Assembly (NCBI RefSeq): GCF_016429215.1
Contig: NZ_JAELUH010000028.1
Location: 1-64,000, forward strand
DNA from: Herbaspirillum sp. ASV7
GTDB lineage: Bacteria; Pseudomonadota; Gammaproteobacteria; Burkholderiales; Burkholderiaceae_D
Direction of reading: 5' to 3'
Length of the DNA stretch: 64,000 nt
Below the pieces are notes generated by a model. That model saw only the letters and a program-made list of their open reading frames with translations. It did not search any database and was not told the DNA's origin. Both the position numbers and the translations under genes were made by a program. Below are positions 17,281 through 25,718 of this stretch, piece after piece. Numbering within the stretch: position 1 is the stretch's first letter; the number at the start of each line of letters is the position of its first letter.

Positions 17281-18297
17281 GTGATGAGTTACCTGAAATT
17301 GCAGCAAGTCGCCCTCGGCTACGGCAATGCCAAAACCGCCGTGCAAGGCCTGGACCTGGAAGTGGCGCGGGGCGAACTGATCTCCCTGCTCGGCCCCAGC
17401 GGCTGTGGCAAGACCACCACCATGCGCGCCATCGCCGGCCTGATCGAGCTGCGCGGCGGCAGCATCATGCTGGACAGTCGCGACATCAGCCGCCTGCCAC
17501 CCAACAAGCGCGATATCGGCCTGGTGTTCCAGTCCTATGCACTGTTCCCGCACCTGAACGTGTTCGACAACGTGGCCTTCGGCCTGCGCCTGCGCAAGGT
17601 GCCGGCGGGCGAACTGCGGCAGCGTGTGGAACAGGTGATCGCCGCCGTCGGCCTGGCCGGTTTCGAGTCGCGCCTGCCGGCCCAGATGTCGGGTGGCCAG
17701 CAGCAACGCGTGGCGCTGGCGCGTGCCATCGTCATCGAACCCAAGCTGCTGTTGCTGGACGAGCCGCTCTCCAACCTCGACGCCAAGCTGCGCGTGCAGA
17801 TGCGCGCCGAGCTGCGCCGCATCCAGCGCGAGCTGGGCATCACCATGCTCTACGTCACCCACGACCAGGACGAGGCGCTGGCCATGTCCGACCGCATCGT
17901 GGTGATGAACGGTGGCAAGATCGAACAGCTCGATACACCAGAACAGCTCTTCAATGCCCCGCGCACCCGCTTCGTGGCCAACTTCATGGGCTTCGAGAAC
18001 CTGTTCGACTACCGCGACGGCCAGCTGCACGGCAGCGCCGGGCGCTTGCCGCTGGCCATGCTGCCGCCCGGTACCGCCTGCGCCGCCTGGCGCGTACCGC
18101 AGGTGCCGGTCGGTCGCGGGCCCTACAAGGGGCGCGTGCTCTCGCGCGGCTTTCTGGGCGAGACCGTGGAATACCTGCTCGATACCCCGCTGGGCCAGGT
18201 GCGCGGCATGGCACCGGCCGCGCTGGCGACGGCGCGCGAAGGCGAGGATGTGGCCTTCGACCTGCCCGCCGGCGAGGCCTTGCTGCTCGATGCCTGA
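17281..18297 (+). CDS. ABC transporter ATP-binding protein
   Basis: Cytoplasmic ATPase of 338 aa, PotA/CysA-like. Walker A GPSGCGKTT (38-46), Q loop VFQSYALFPH, signature MSGGQQQRVALARAI, Walker B LLLLDEPLSNLDA, H loop YVTHDQDEA, then a C-terminal TOBE-like regulatory domain from about residue 240. Starts are GTG 17281 or ATG 17284. The C-terminal domain is short for the family. It powers uptake through the two upstream permeases. Confidence 0.9.
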   Translation: MMSYLKLQQVALGYGNAKTAVQGLDLEVARGELISLLGPSGCGKTTTMRAIAGLIELRGGSIMLDSRDISRLPPNKRDIGLVFQSYALFPHLNVFDNVAFGLRLRKVPAGELRQRVEQVIAAVGLAGFESRLPAQMSGGQQQRVALARAIVIEPKLLLLDEPLSNLDAKLRVQMRAELRRIQRELGITMLYVTHDQDEALAMSDRIVVMNGGKIEQLDTPEQLFNAPRTRFVANFMGFENLFDYRDGQLHGSAGRLPLAMLPPGTACAAWRVPQVPVGRGPYKGRVLSRGFLGETVEYLLDTPLGQVRGMAPAALATAREGEDVAFDLPAGEALLLDA

Positions 18298-18352
18298 TGA
18301 CTGACGGCCTCATGTACAGCGCCCTACAACCCAACCCTGCAAGACAAGAACA

Positions 18353-19321
18353 ATGAAAAAGATCTGGCTTGATACCGACCCCGGCTTCGACGACTGGCTG
18401 GCCATGCTGATGCTGTCGGCCAACCTCGACGTGAACTGGCTGGGTGTATCGGTGGTGGCGGGCAATGCGCCCCTGGTGACCACCTATGACAATGCGCTGC
18501 GCATCAAGCAGCATTACCGCCTGGATGTGCCCGTCTATGCCGGCTGCGACGCGCCGCTGGCCGGCGCCATCGAGACCGCGCAATCGATCCTGGGCGAGTC
18601 CGGCATGGCCACCACCGGCGAGGCGCTGCCCCAGGTCGATATCGCCGCGCTGGAAGCCCAGCAGTCGGCGCGCCTGCAACGCACGCCCTTGCCGCACGCG
18701 GTGGACGCGCTCATCGAGGCGATCCGCCTGCATGCGGGCGACATCACGCTCATGTGCATTGCGCCGCTGACCAACATCGCCATGGCCTTGCAGCGCGCGC
18801 CCGAGATCGCCTCCATGGTCAGCGAGATCATCCTCATGGGTGGCTCGGCCGACCAGGGCAACCACACGGCTGCCGCCGAATTCAACATCTTCGCCGACCC
18901 GGAGGCCGCCGACGTGGTGTTCCGCTCCGGCATCCCGCTGCGCATGTTCGGCCTGAACCTGTGCCGCCAGTTGCTGGTGACCGCGACCGAGGTGCAGCAG
19001 GTGCGCGAGCTTGGCACGCCCCGGGCCAAGTGGCTGGCCGGTTACTTCGAGGCCTACCTGCGCATCCGCAGCCCCGACGGCTCGGTACCCATGCCCATGT
19101 ACGACCCGGCGGTGGCGATCTGGCTGAAGCGCCCGGAACTGTTCAGCTTCCAGCCGGCACGGGTGGAGATCGAACTGCAGGGCCGGCTCACGCGTGGCAT
19201 GACCGTATGCGAATTCCGCGTGCCGCGCCGGGTCAGTCCCAACGCCCAGGTGGCCATGACCGTGGATGGCCCGCGTGCCATGCAGTGCATGATGCAGGAG
19301 TTGCTGGGCGGCCTGTCCTGA
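18353..19321 (+). CDS. Inosine/uridine-preferring nucleoside hydrolase
   Basis: Cleaves ribonucleosides into base and ribose; 322 aa. The N-terminal calcium motif DTDPGFDD (7-14), AGNAPLVTTYDNAL and the APLTNIAMAL block are conserved. The position that in many family members is a catalytic His before the calcium-binding Asp (HDP) reads YDP here (MPMYDPAVAIWL), so the subgroup or specificity differs. It follows the ABC ATPase by 55 bases, so imported nucleosides can be hydrolysed at once. Family assignment is firm; the preferred substrate is unknown. Confidence 0.88.
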   Translation: MKKIWLDTDPGFDDWLAMLMLSANLDVNWLGVSVVAGNAPLVTTYDNALRIKQHYRLDVPVYAGCDAPLAGAIETAQSILGESGMATTGEALPQVDIAALEAQQSARLQRTPLPHAVDALIEAIRLHAGDITLMCIAPLTNIAMALQRAPEIASMVSEIILMGGSADQGNHTAAAEFNIFADPEAADVVFRSGIPLRMFGLNLCRQLLVTATEVQQVRELGTPRAKWLAGYFEAYLRIRSPDGSVPMPMYDPAVAIWLKRPELFSFQPARVEIELQGRLTRGMTVCEFRVPRRVSPNAQVAMTVDGPRAMQCMMQELLGGLS

Positions 19322-19355
19322 ACGGTGTCCTGCCCCATTTTCAAGATTGATCTTT

Positions 19356-20429
19356 ATGACCCTGTTTGAAGACGCTACCGCAGGACCGCTTACGCTCGAA
19401 CAATTCGTGCGCGCGCTGCCCAAGGTCGAATTGCATTGCCACCTCTTCGGCGCCGTACGCCGCCAGACCTTCAGCGAACTCTCGGCGCGTGCCGGCCATC
19501 CGGTGAGCGAAGAGGAGATCGAAGCCTTCTATACCCGTGGCGAAAAGCCCGTGGGTGTGCTGCGCGTGCTGCGCGCACTGGACGCCACGCTGATCCGCCA
19601 GCCCGACGACCTGCGTCGGCTGACCTACGAATACCTGGAAGACGCCCATGCCCATGGCGTGGCCTACAGCGAATTCTTCTGGAACCCGACCGGCACCGTG
19701 CGCGTCTCGGGCATTGCCTATGAGCAGGCCCAGGACGCCATCGTCGCCGGCATCGTGGAGGCCGAGCGCGACTTCGGCATCATCGGCCGCCTGATCCCCA
19801 GCATCGACCGCGAAGCCAGTCCCGAGGAAGCCGTGGCCATGGTGCAGTGGATGCTGGCCCACCGCGCCCCACAGGTATTGGGCATCGGCATGGACTACCG
19901 CGAGAACGACCGGCCGCCCGAACTGTTCGAACAAGCCTACCGGCTGGCGCGCGAAGCGGGCCTCAAGACCACTGCCCATGCCGGCGAATTCGGCATGCCC
20001 TGGAACAACGTGGCCACCGCCATCGACCTGTTGCAGGTGGACCGGGTCGATCATGGCTACACCATCGTCGACAACCCCACGCTGTTGCAACGCTGCATCG
20101 CGCGCGGTCTGGTCTTCACGGTGGTGCCGACCAATTCCTACTACCTGCGCACGCTGGCGCCACAGCGCTGGGCCCAGGACCATCCGATCCGCCAGATGCT
20201 GGCAGCGGGCCTGCGCCTGCATCCCAATACCGACGATCCGACCCTGCACCTGATCACGCCCACCGGCGCCTGGATGATGATGCTGCAACTGGGCGCCAGC
20301 GTGGATGACTTGAAGGGTTTCATGCGCAACGGTCTCGATGCAGCCTGGATGGATGAGGGCTTGCGGCAGCGCTGGCACACGCAATGGAGTGCGCAGTTCG
20401 ACGCGTTGAGACAGCGCCTGCAGGCGTAG
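19356..20429 (+). CDS. Adenosine deaminase family hydrolase
   Basis: Zinc amidohydrolase of 357 aa, expected to deaminate adenosine, adenine or a related purine. Zinc ligands H27 and H29 (HCHLFG), H208 and catalytic E211 (TTAHAGE), H233 (VDHG) and D293-D294 (NTDDP) are all present. The residue after H-x-H-L, Asp19 in mammalian ADA that contacts the ribose 5'-OH, is F31 here, so the substrate pocket differs. ATG 19356 is chosen over TTG 19347. Last gene of the porin/ABC operon. Confidence 0.82.
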   Translation: MTLFEDATAGPLTLEQFVRALPKVELHCHLFGAVRRQTFSELSARAGHPVSEEEIEAFYTRGEKPVGVLRVLRALDATLIRQPDDLRRLTYEYLEDAHAHGVAYSEFFWNPTGTVRVSGIAYEQAQDAIVAGIVEAERDFGIIGRLIPSIDREASPEEAVAMVQWMLAHRAPQVLGIGMDYRENDRPPELFEQAYRLAREAGLKTTAHAGEFGMPWNNVATAIDLLQVDRVDHGYTIVDNPTLLQRCIARGLVFTVVPTNSYYLRTLAPQRWAQDHPIRQMLAAGLRLHPNTDDPTLHLITPTGAWMMMLQLGASVDDLKGFMRNGLDAAWMDEGLRQRWHTQWSAQFDALRQRLQA

Positions 20430-20439
20430 CGGTATCACC

Positions 20440-20474
20440 GCGCGGGGCCACGATCTGGCATTTCGGCCCCGCGC
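20440..20474. terminator. GC-rich stem-loop after the adenosine-deaminase gene
   Basis: Perfect 10-base arms GCGCGGGGCC (20440-20449) and GGCCCCGCGC (20465-20474) with a 15-base loop, 10 bases past the stop codon. There is no T run, so it may act with Rho or protect the 3' end of the operon mRNA. Confidence 0.45.
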
Positions 20475-20535
20475 CAGCAGGAATCCTCGCGAACGGTCAC
20501 AATAGCGCTCTTTGCCCTCCCCGCAGTCCCTTCCC

Positions 20536-21786
20536 ATGAGCACATTTGCCCCGCCGGTCGCCAAGCATCCGCCCAATCATCCGCGCTTCCTGCTGTTCCT
20601 GATCTGCGCCTTTGCCTCGGCCGGCCAGCTGGCCATCGACATCTACGTACCGGCGCTGCCGGTGATGGCGCATTACTACGAGACCTCGGCCCAGGCCATC
20701 CAGTCCAGCGTGACCGGCTACCTGATCGCCTACGCCTGCGGCCAATTGCTGTTCGGCCCCATGGCCGACGCCTATGGCCGCAAGCGCATCCTGGCCCTGG
20801 GGCTGGGCATGTTCACGCTGGGCTGTGCGCTCTCGCTGGCCGCGCCCAACCTGGAGACCTTCGTCGCCGCCCGCGTCCTGCAGGGCTTCGGCATTGCCGC
20901 CACCAACCTGCTGGCCAAGGCCATCATCACCGACTCCTTCGCCGGCCAGGAACTGGTCCACGCCTATACCTACATGGCCACCGCCTGGGGCCTGGCGCCG
21001 ATCATCGCGCCGGTGATCGGGGCACACCTGCAGGAAGCCTTCGGCTGGCGCTCCTGCCTGGTCTTCCTGCTGGTCTATTCCTTCGGCATGTGGGCGGTGC
21101 TATGGCGCTATCGCGAGACACTGGCGCAACCGGTGCGGCTGCATCCGGCAACGCTGTTCAAGAACGCCCGCAAGGTACTGGCCAGCCCGGTGTTCCAGAG
21201 CTGCTTCCTGGCCCAGGGCCTGTGCTACAGCATCCTGCTGGTGTTCAACATCGTCGGTCCCTTCATGGTGCAGAACACCCTGCATGAGCCGCCGACCTTC
21301 TTCGGTTACCTGGCCCTGGCCATCGGCGTGATGTACTTCCTGGGCGGCATCTCCAACCGCGTGCATCATGCGCGCCTGCCCACGCCCGAACAACGCCTGC
21401 GCATCGGCGCACGCGTGATGACCGCTGCCGCCTTCGCCATGCTGGCACTGGCCCTTACCGTCGGCCTGCAGGTCTGGACCCTGATGGCACCCGTGCTGGT
21501 GATGGCCTTCTGCGCCGGCGCCATGTATCCCACGCTCATGGCCAAGGGCAACTCCATCTTCCCGCATATTGCCGGCTTGACCAGTGCCATCCTCGGCTTT
21601 GCGCTGCTGCTGGTGTCCTCGGGGATGATGGGGCTGGCCGGTTTCGTGTCCATCCACAGCCTCACGCCTCTGGCCGTGTTCTTCTGCATCGTCGGCCTGA
21701 CCGTCATCGCCATGGTCGGCAAGCTGTTGCAACACCTGCAACAGCCGCCTGCGGCCGGCCTGGCCGAGTCGGCGGCGGGCCGCTGA
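20536..21786 (+). CDS. Bcr/CflA-family MFS multidrug transporter
   Basis: Inner-membrane drug/proton antiporter of 416 aa with 12 TM helices. The N terminus reads FLLFLICAFASAGQLAIDIYVPALP, close to the DIYLPALP motif A region of Bcr/CflA proteins; the loop 2-3 motif is GPMADAYGRKR and motif C-like residues lie in helix 5. ATG 20536 is used although the frame is open to 20512. It stands alone after the nucleoside operon. Drug range unknown. Confidence 0.83.
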   Translation: MSTFAPPVAKHPPNHPRFLLFLICAFASAGQLAIDIYVPALPVMAHYYETSAQAIQSSVTGYLIAYACGQLLFGPMADAYGRKRILALGLGMFTLGCALSLAAPNLETFVAARVLQGFGIAATNLLAKAIITDSFAGQELVHAYTYMATAWGLAPIIAPVIGAHLQEAFGWRSCLVFLLVYSFGMWAVLWRYRETLAQPVRLHPATLFKNARKVLASPVFQSCFLAQGLCYSILLVFNIVGPFMVQNTLHEPPTFFGYLALAIGVMYFLGGISNRVHHARLPTPEQRLRIGARVMTAAAFAMLALALTVGLQVWTLMAPVLVMAFCAGAMYPTLMAKGNSIFPHIAGLTSAILGFALLLVSSGMMGLAGFVSIHSLTPLAVFFCIVGLTVIAMVGKLLQHLQQPPAAGLAESAAGR

Positions 21787-22007
21787 GGGGCTAATCCGCC
21801 ACACTTGGACAGTTGGTGCTGGCGATGCCGGCCGAATCGCGCGACAATTGCCGCCTGGCATCGCTGCCAGTCACAGCCAGGACCAGCCTTGAGGGAGGCC
21901 GATCCGGTTGTTGCCAGGTCGCACATCAGAAAAACCCTGATAGGCGACCCTTTATCCGGGGAATAGGATGAGGCCATCGAATCTGGTCTTGTCCGTGAGA
22001 GGGAAAC

Positions 22008-22205
22008 ATGAACGTCATCCAAAGCCTGCTGCACTACGGTAGCTATGCCGTGGCTTTCTACGCACTCTACTTTGTCGTCGCTGCAGCGGCGGCGTCGCTC
22101 TATCTGTGGCAGCGCGTCTATCGCAAGCCCGCACTGCGGCCGGTACCGGTACGCGTGCGTGCTGATCTGCGCGACCTGCGCGATCACGATTCGCGCCTGC
22201 GCTGA
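22008..22205 (+). CDS. Small membrane protein, unknown function
   Basis: 65-aa protein with one hydrophobic helix at about residues 12-33 (AVAFYALYFVVAAAAASLYL) and a basic C-terminal tail (WQRVYRKPALRPVPVRVRAD). A GAGAGGG site lies about 5 bases before the ATG, and a strong hairpin with a short T-rich run follows 35 bases after the stop, which supports a real transcription unit. No family recognised. Confidence 0.5.
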   Translation: MNVIQSLLHYGSYAVAFYALYFVVAAAAASLYLWQRVYRKPALRPVPVRVRADLRDLRDHDSRLR

Positions 22206-22240
22206 GCAAAGACCCCGGGCGGGCTGCGCATTTCAAGGCA

Positions 22241-22270
22241 AGAGGGCCGGTTGCGACCGGCCCTCTTGTC
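22241..22270 (+). terminator. Intrinsic terminator, 10-base stem
   Basis: Arms AGAGGGCCGG (22241-22250) and CCGGCCCTCT (22257-22266) with loop TTGCGA, followed by TGTCTTTTC. It ends the small membrane-protein gene and lies just beyond the 3' end of polB on the opposite strand, so it can act on both. Confidence 0.75.
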
Positions 22271-22276
22271 TTTTCG

Positions 22277-24676
22277 TCAGAACAGCTCCTGTTGCGGTGA
22301 GGTCACGGCCGCGAAGCTATCCCCCACGAACACCAGGATGGCGTCGGCCACCGGTGCCAGCTGGCGCTCCAGGTAGTGCGCGTAGTCGATGGCGGCACTG
22401 CGCTTTTCCAGCGGTTCGGGACCGGCGGTGGTCATCACGTAGTTGATCCAGCCGCCCTGCTGGTATTGCGGCGGACGCCCATCTTCCTGGTTGACCTGGT
22501 CGGCCATGCGCGCGGCCCGCACATGGGGCGGCACGTTCTTTTCGTAGTGATCGAGCTGGCGCCGCAGGCGCTTGCGGTAGACCAGCAGTTCATCCAGACG
22601 GCCTGCCAGCAGGTCGGCCACATACCCGGCGATATAGTCGCGATACGCTTCGCGCTTGAAGATGCGCAGGTACAGCTCCTGCTGGAAGCGCTGCGCCAGC
22701 GGGGTCCAGTCGGTGCGCACCGTCTCCAGTCCCTTGTAGGTCACCTTGTCCTCTCCGCCCTCGGTGCGGACGTAACCGGCATAGCGTTTCTTGCTGCCGG
22801 TATCGGAGCCGCGCACATTGGGCATGAGGAAGCGCTGGTAATGCACCTCGAACTGCAGTTCCAGGGCACTCTCCAGCCCGTATTCGTCAGCCAGCTTGCG
22901 GCGCCACCAGTCATTGATCAAGCCTGCCAGCGCAAGCCCGATGCGGCGCGCCTGCGCGTCGTCGTGCGCGCGCTTGAGCCAGACGAAGGTGGAATCGGTA
23001 TCGCCATAGATGACTTCATAGCCCTGCTGCTCGATCAGCTCGCGGGTGTGGTGCATGATCTCGTGTCCGCGCCGGGTGATCGAGGATGCCAGGCGCGAAT
23101 CGAAGAAGCGGCAGGCCGTCGAGCCCAGCACGCCGTAGAAGGAATTCATGATGATCTTCAGCGCCTGCTGCAGGGGCTTGTTGCCCTGGCGCTTGGCCTC
23201 TTCCCGGCCTTGCCAGATCTGTTCGATGATGGCCGGCAGGCTGTGGCTGCGACGCGAGAAACGCGCGCCGTTGAAGCCCGGCACGGTCTCGGCCTCGGGC
23301 TCGTTGAGGGTGCCATCCACCAGCCCCGCCGGATCGATCAGGAAGCTGCGGATGATGCTGGGATACAGGCTCTTGTAGTCCAGCACGATCACCGAGTCAT
23401 ACAGGCCCGAGCGCGAATCCATGACGAAGCCGCCGGGACTGGCGATGGGTTCGGCATCGCCCAGGTTGGGGGCCACATAGCCCTTGCGATGCAGCTGCGG
23501 CAGGTAGAGATGGGTGAAGGCTGCCACCGACCCGCCGCTGCGGTCGGCCTGCAGGCCTGTGACGCTGGCGCGCTCCAGCAGGAAGGCCAGGATCTCGGTC
23601 TTGCCGAAGATGCGCGTGACCAGCTCGCAATCCTTGAGGTTGTAGGTGGCCAGGGCAGCCTTGTCCTCGGCGAACATGCGGTCGATCTCATCCATGCGCT
23701 GGTAAGGCGTGGCAATGGCCTTGCCCTCACCCAGCAGGGTCTGGGCCACGTTCTCCAGGCTGAAGGAGGGAAAGTTCCAGAACGCCGAGCGCAGGCTTTC
23801 GATGCCGTCGATGACCAGCCGTCCCGGCGCATTGACCAGCAGGTGATTGGCGCGCATGCCATTCTCGCGCCACTCCAGCAGGCGCCCGGCCCGGCCCAGG
23901 CGCAGCTTGGCGTGGTATTTGTCGGCCTGCTTCTGCAACACATTGAGGTCGAACTGGATCAGGTTCCAGCCGATGAGGGCGTCGGGATCGTGGCGCGCCA
24001 TCCAGTCGTTGAGGCATTCGATCAGTTGCTGACGGGTCTCGCAGAACTGCAGGCTGAAGTCCACCCGTTCGACCGCCCCGCTGGGCGGCCCCAGCGCATA
24101 GACATTGCGCTGGCCGCAGCCCTCGATGGCGATGCTATAGAGCTCGCCGTGCCAGCTGGTCTCGATGTCCAGCGAGGCCAGCTGCAGCGGTGGACGATAG
24201 CCCGGTAGGGGCCGGATGCGCGCCTCGGCCAGTGCGCCCTGGCCGTCGTCACTGCCCTGGAAGGCCAGCGGCGCATTGATGAAACGCTCCATCAGGTAGC
24301 GCTCGGGCGGGCGGATATCGGCTTCATAGACGGGGATGCCGGCGGCCAGCAATTGCTTTTCCTTCTTCAGCAAGGCGCGATAGTGGCGGGCATACAGGCC
24401 CAGCATCGGCCGCTGGCTGAAGTCCTTGAGCGCATCGAGGGGACGCAGCTCGAAGCCGCGCTCGCCTTCCAGCAGCGCAGCGACGCGTTCCTGATCGGCC
24501 TGCGGCACGAAGGCCACTGCCTGCTGTGGCGGCAGGCGCAGGCATTGCGGGCCGGTGTCGGTGGCGACCCACAATTCGATCTCGACACCGGCTGGCGTAT
24601 CGCGCCAGTGTCGGCTGAGGATGAAGCCGGCGCGCTCGCCTGGGCGCAGATCCGGTGCTTGCCTGCTCTCCTGCAT
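22277..24676 (-). CDS. polB: DNA polymerase II, family B
   Basis: Replicative-repair polymerase of 799 aa (E. coli PolB is about 783). The exonuclease motifs are ExoI DIET (170-173), ExoII GWNLIQFD (236-243) and ExoIII around Y345-D349 (YNLKDC). Polymerase motif A is DYKSLYPSII (433-442), motif B KIIMNSFYGVLGS from about 507 and motif C YGDTDS (557-562). All catalytic acids are present, so both proofreading and synthesis should work. In E. coli the gene is SOS-induced; I see no clear LexA box in the 200 bases upstream. Confidence 0.94.
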   Translation of the reverse strand: MQESRQAPDLRPGERAGFILSRHWRDTPAGVEIELWVATDTGPQCLRLPPQQAVAFVPQADQERVAALLEGERGFELRPLDALKDFSQRPMLGLYARHYRALLKKEKQLLAAGIPVYEADIRPPERYLMERFINAPLAFQGSDDGQGALAEARIRPLPGYRPPLQLASLDIETSWHGELYSIAIEGCGQRNVYALGPPSGAVERVDFSLQFCETRQQLIECLNDWMARHDPDALIGWNLIQFDLNVLQKQADKYHAKLRLGRAGRLLEWRENGMRANHLLVNAPGRLVIDGIESLRSAFWNFPSFSLENVAQTLLGEGKAIATPYQRMDEIDRMFAEDKAALATYNLKDCELVTRIFGKTEILAFLLERASVTGLQADRSGGSVAAFTHLYLPQLHRKGYVAPNLGDAEPIASPGGFVMDSRSGLYDSVIVLDYKSLYPSIIRSFLIDPAGLVDGTLNEPEAETVPGFNGARFSRRSHSLPAIIEQIWQGREEAKRQGNKPLQQALKIIMNSFYGVLGSTACRFFDSRLASSITRRGHEIMHHTRELIEQQGYEVIYGDTDSTFVWLKRAHDDAQARRIGLALAGLINDWWRRKLADEYGLESALELQFEVHYQRFLMPNVRGSDTGSKKRYAGYVRTEGGEDKVTYKGLETVRTDWTPLAQRFQQELYLRIFKREAYRDYIAGYVADLLAGRLDELLVYRKRLRRQLDHYEKNVPPHVRAARMADQVNQEDGRPPQYQQGGWINYVMTTAGPEPLEKRSAAIDYAHYLERQLAPVADAILVFVGDSFAAVTSPQQELF

Positions 24677-24883
24677 GGGGGTGGTGATATCCGTTTTTAC
24701 ATCGAGAACGCGATTCTACTTGGATGTCTGCAGGGCTGCGCGCAGCGATTGTTAAGAAGTCCCAACACGCTTTTTCAGCTGCAAAGATTTTAAAAAATTT
24801 CCGTTTCTTATCCTCGTTTTGCCGCTGCATGGGTGGTGCCATGCTGGCGCCCATCGCATTCTCGCAACACGGAACGGATCGTC

Positions 24884-25696
24884 ATGAAACCTCTCGCCTA
24901 CGCCGCCGCCCTGGCTACTTTCGGCGCTCTGTGCGTCAATCTTCCCTCCTCCTCCCAGGCTGCCAGCTTCGATTGCAGCAAGGCCGGATCGGCCAACGAA
25001 AAGACCATCTGTGGCGACGCCGAACTGTCGGCACTGGATGACAAGCTCGGACTGGCCTTCCGCCGGGCGCGCCAGGCCGCCAGTAATCGCCGCAGCTTCC
25101 GCGCCGAGTCCGACCAGCAATGGCGCTGGCGCGAAGACCACTGCCATGACCGCAGCTGCCTGCTGGACTGGTACCACCGACGTCAGGCTGAGCTGGAGGC
25201 GCTGGCGCCGGAGCACCAGGCCGACGCCGGGCATGTGCCCGTGAAGCTTGTCCACACTGCGCCAGTGCCAGCGCTGGCCACCGTGGCGCCGCTCGCGGTG
25301 CCTGCGCCGCCGAGCGCCCCGGTACCGCTGCAACTGGGTCTGAACTCCTCACAGATCGCCGGGGTGGCACCGCTGGGCAGCATGCCCTGGCCACACTATG
25401 TGCGCATGGAGCGCGGCGAGTATTTCTATGAAGACCCGCAGGCGCCCGACCACCAGCAACTGGTGGGCGTGCGTTACTACGGGATGGAGAACGGCCAGTA
25501 CATCATCGAGGCCGTACGCGGCGACGCCGTATTGCGCTATACCTGCAGCGCCGACTGCAGCTATATCGGCCAGCTCAGGCTGCCAGGCGATATCGAGAAG
25601 GACATGGTGATCGTCAAGAACGACCGTGCCTCGCTGCCTTCGATCATCGTCAACGATGCCGTCAATGGCTTGCTGGCGACCTCGCAATCACGCTGA
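24884..25696 (+). CDS. Exported protein with LprI-like N-terminal domain
   Basis: 270-aa periplasmic or envelope protein. The signal peptide MKPLAYAAALATFGALCVNL runs to SSSQAAS, followed by FDCSKAGSANEKTICGDAEL and LDDKLGLAFRRAR, typical of the four-Cys LprI (lysozyme-inhibitor-like) domain to about residue 110. A Pro/Ala linker leads to an unrecognised C-terminal domain (about 165-270) with one Cys pair (YTCSADCSYI). ATG 24884 starts the signal peptide; an upstream in-frame ATG at 24833 does not. It is divergent from polB. Lysozyme inhibition is possible but unproven. Confidence 0.7.
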   Translation: MKPLAYAAALATFGALCVNLPSSSQAASFDCSKAGSANEKTICGDAELSALDDKLGLAFRRARQAASNRRSFRAESDQQWRWREDHCHDRSCLLDWYHRRQAELEALAPEHQADAGHVPVKLVHTAPVPALATVAPLAVPAPPSAPVPLQLGLNSSQIAGVAPLGSMPWPHYVRMERGEYFYEDPQAPDHQQLVGVRYYGMENGQYIIEAVRGDAVLRYTCSADCSYIGQLRLPGDIEKDMVIVKNDRASLPSIIVNDAVNGLLATSQSR

Positions 25697-25697
25697 G

Positions 25698-25718
25698 GCC
25701 GGTTGCACCTCAACCGGC
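25698..25718. terminator. Stem-loop at the convergent 3' junction
   Basis: GCCGGTTG (25698-25705) and CAACCGGC (25711-25718) pair around CACCT. It separates the LprI-like gene from tcuC and overlaps the tcuC stop codon. No T tract on either side, so a bidirectional attenuator is plausible rather than certain. Confidence 0.45.

Noticed and set aside
16369-18030. 553-codon minus-strand frame over the ABC genes
   Set aside because: Gln/His-rich shadow of two permeases and an ATPase with complete motifs.
22376-24208. 610-codon plus-strand frame inside polB
   Set aside because: polB on the other strand has all exonuclease and polymerase motifs; the frame has none.
24677-24883. LexA box upstream of polB
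   Set aside because: I looked for CTGT-N8-ACAG and found no acceptable match.
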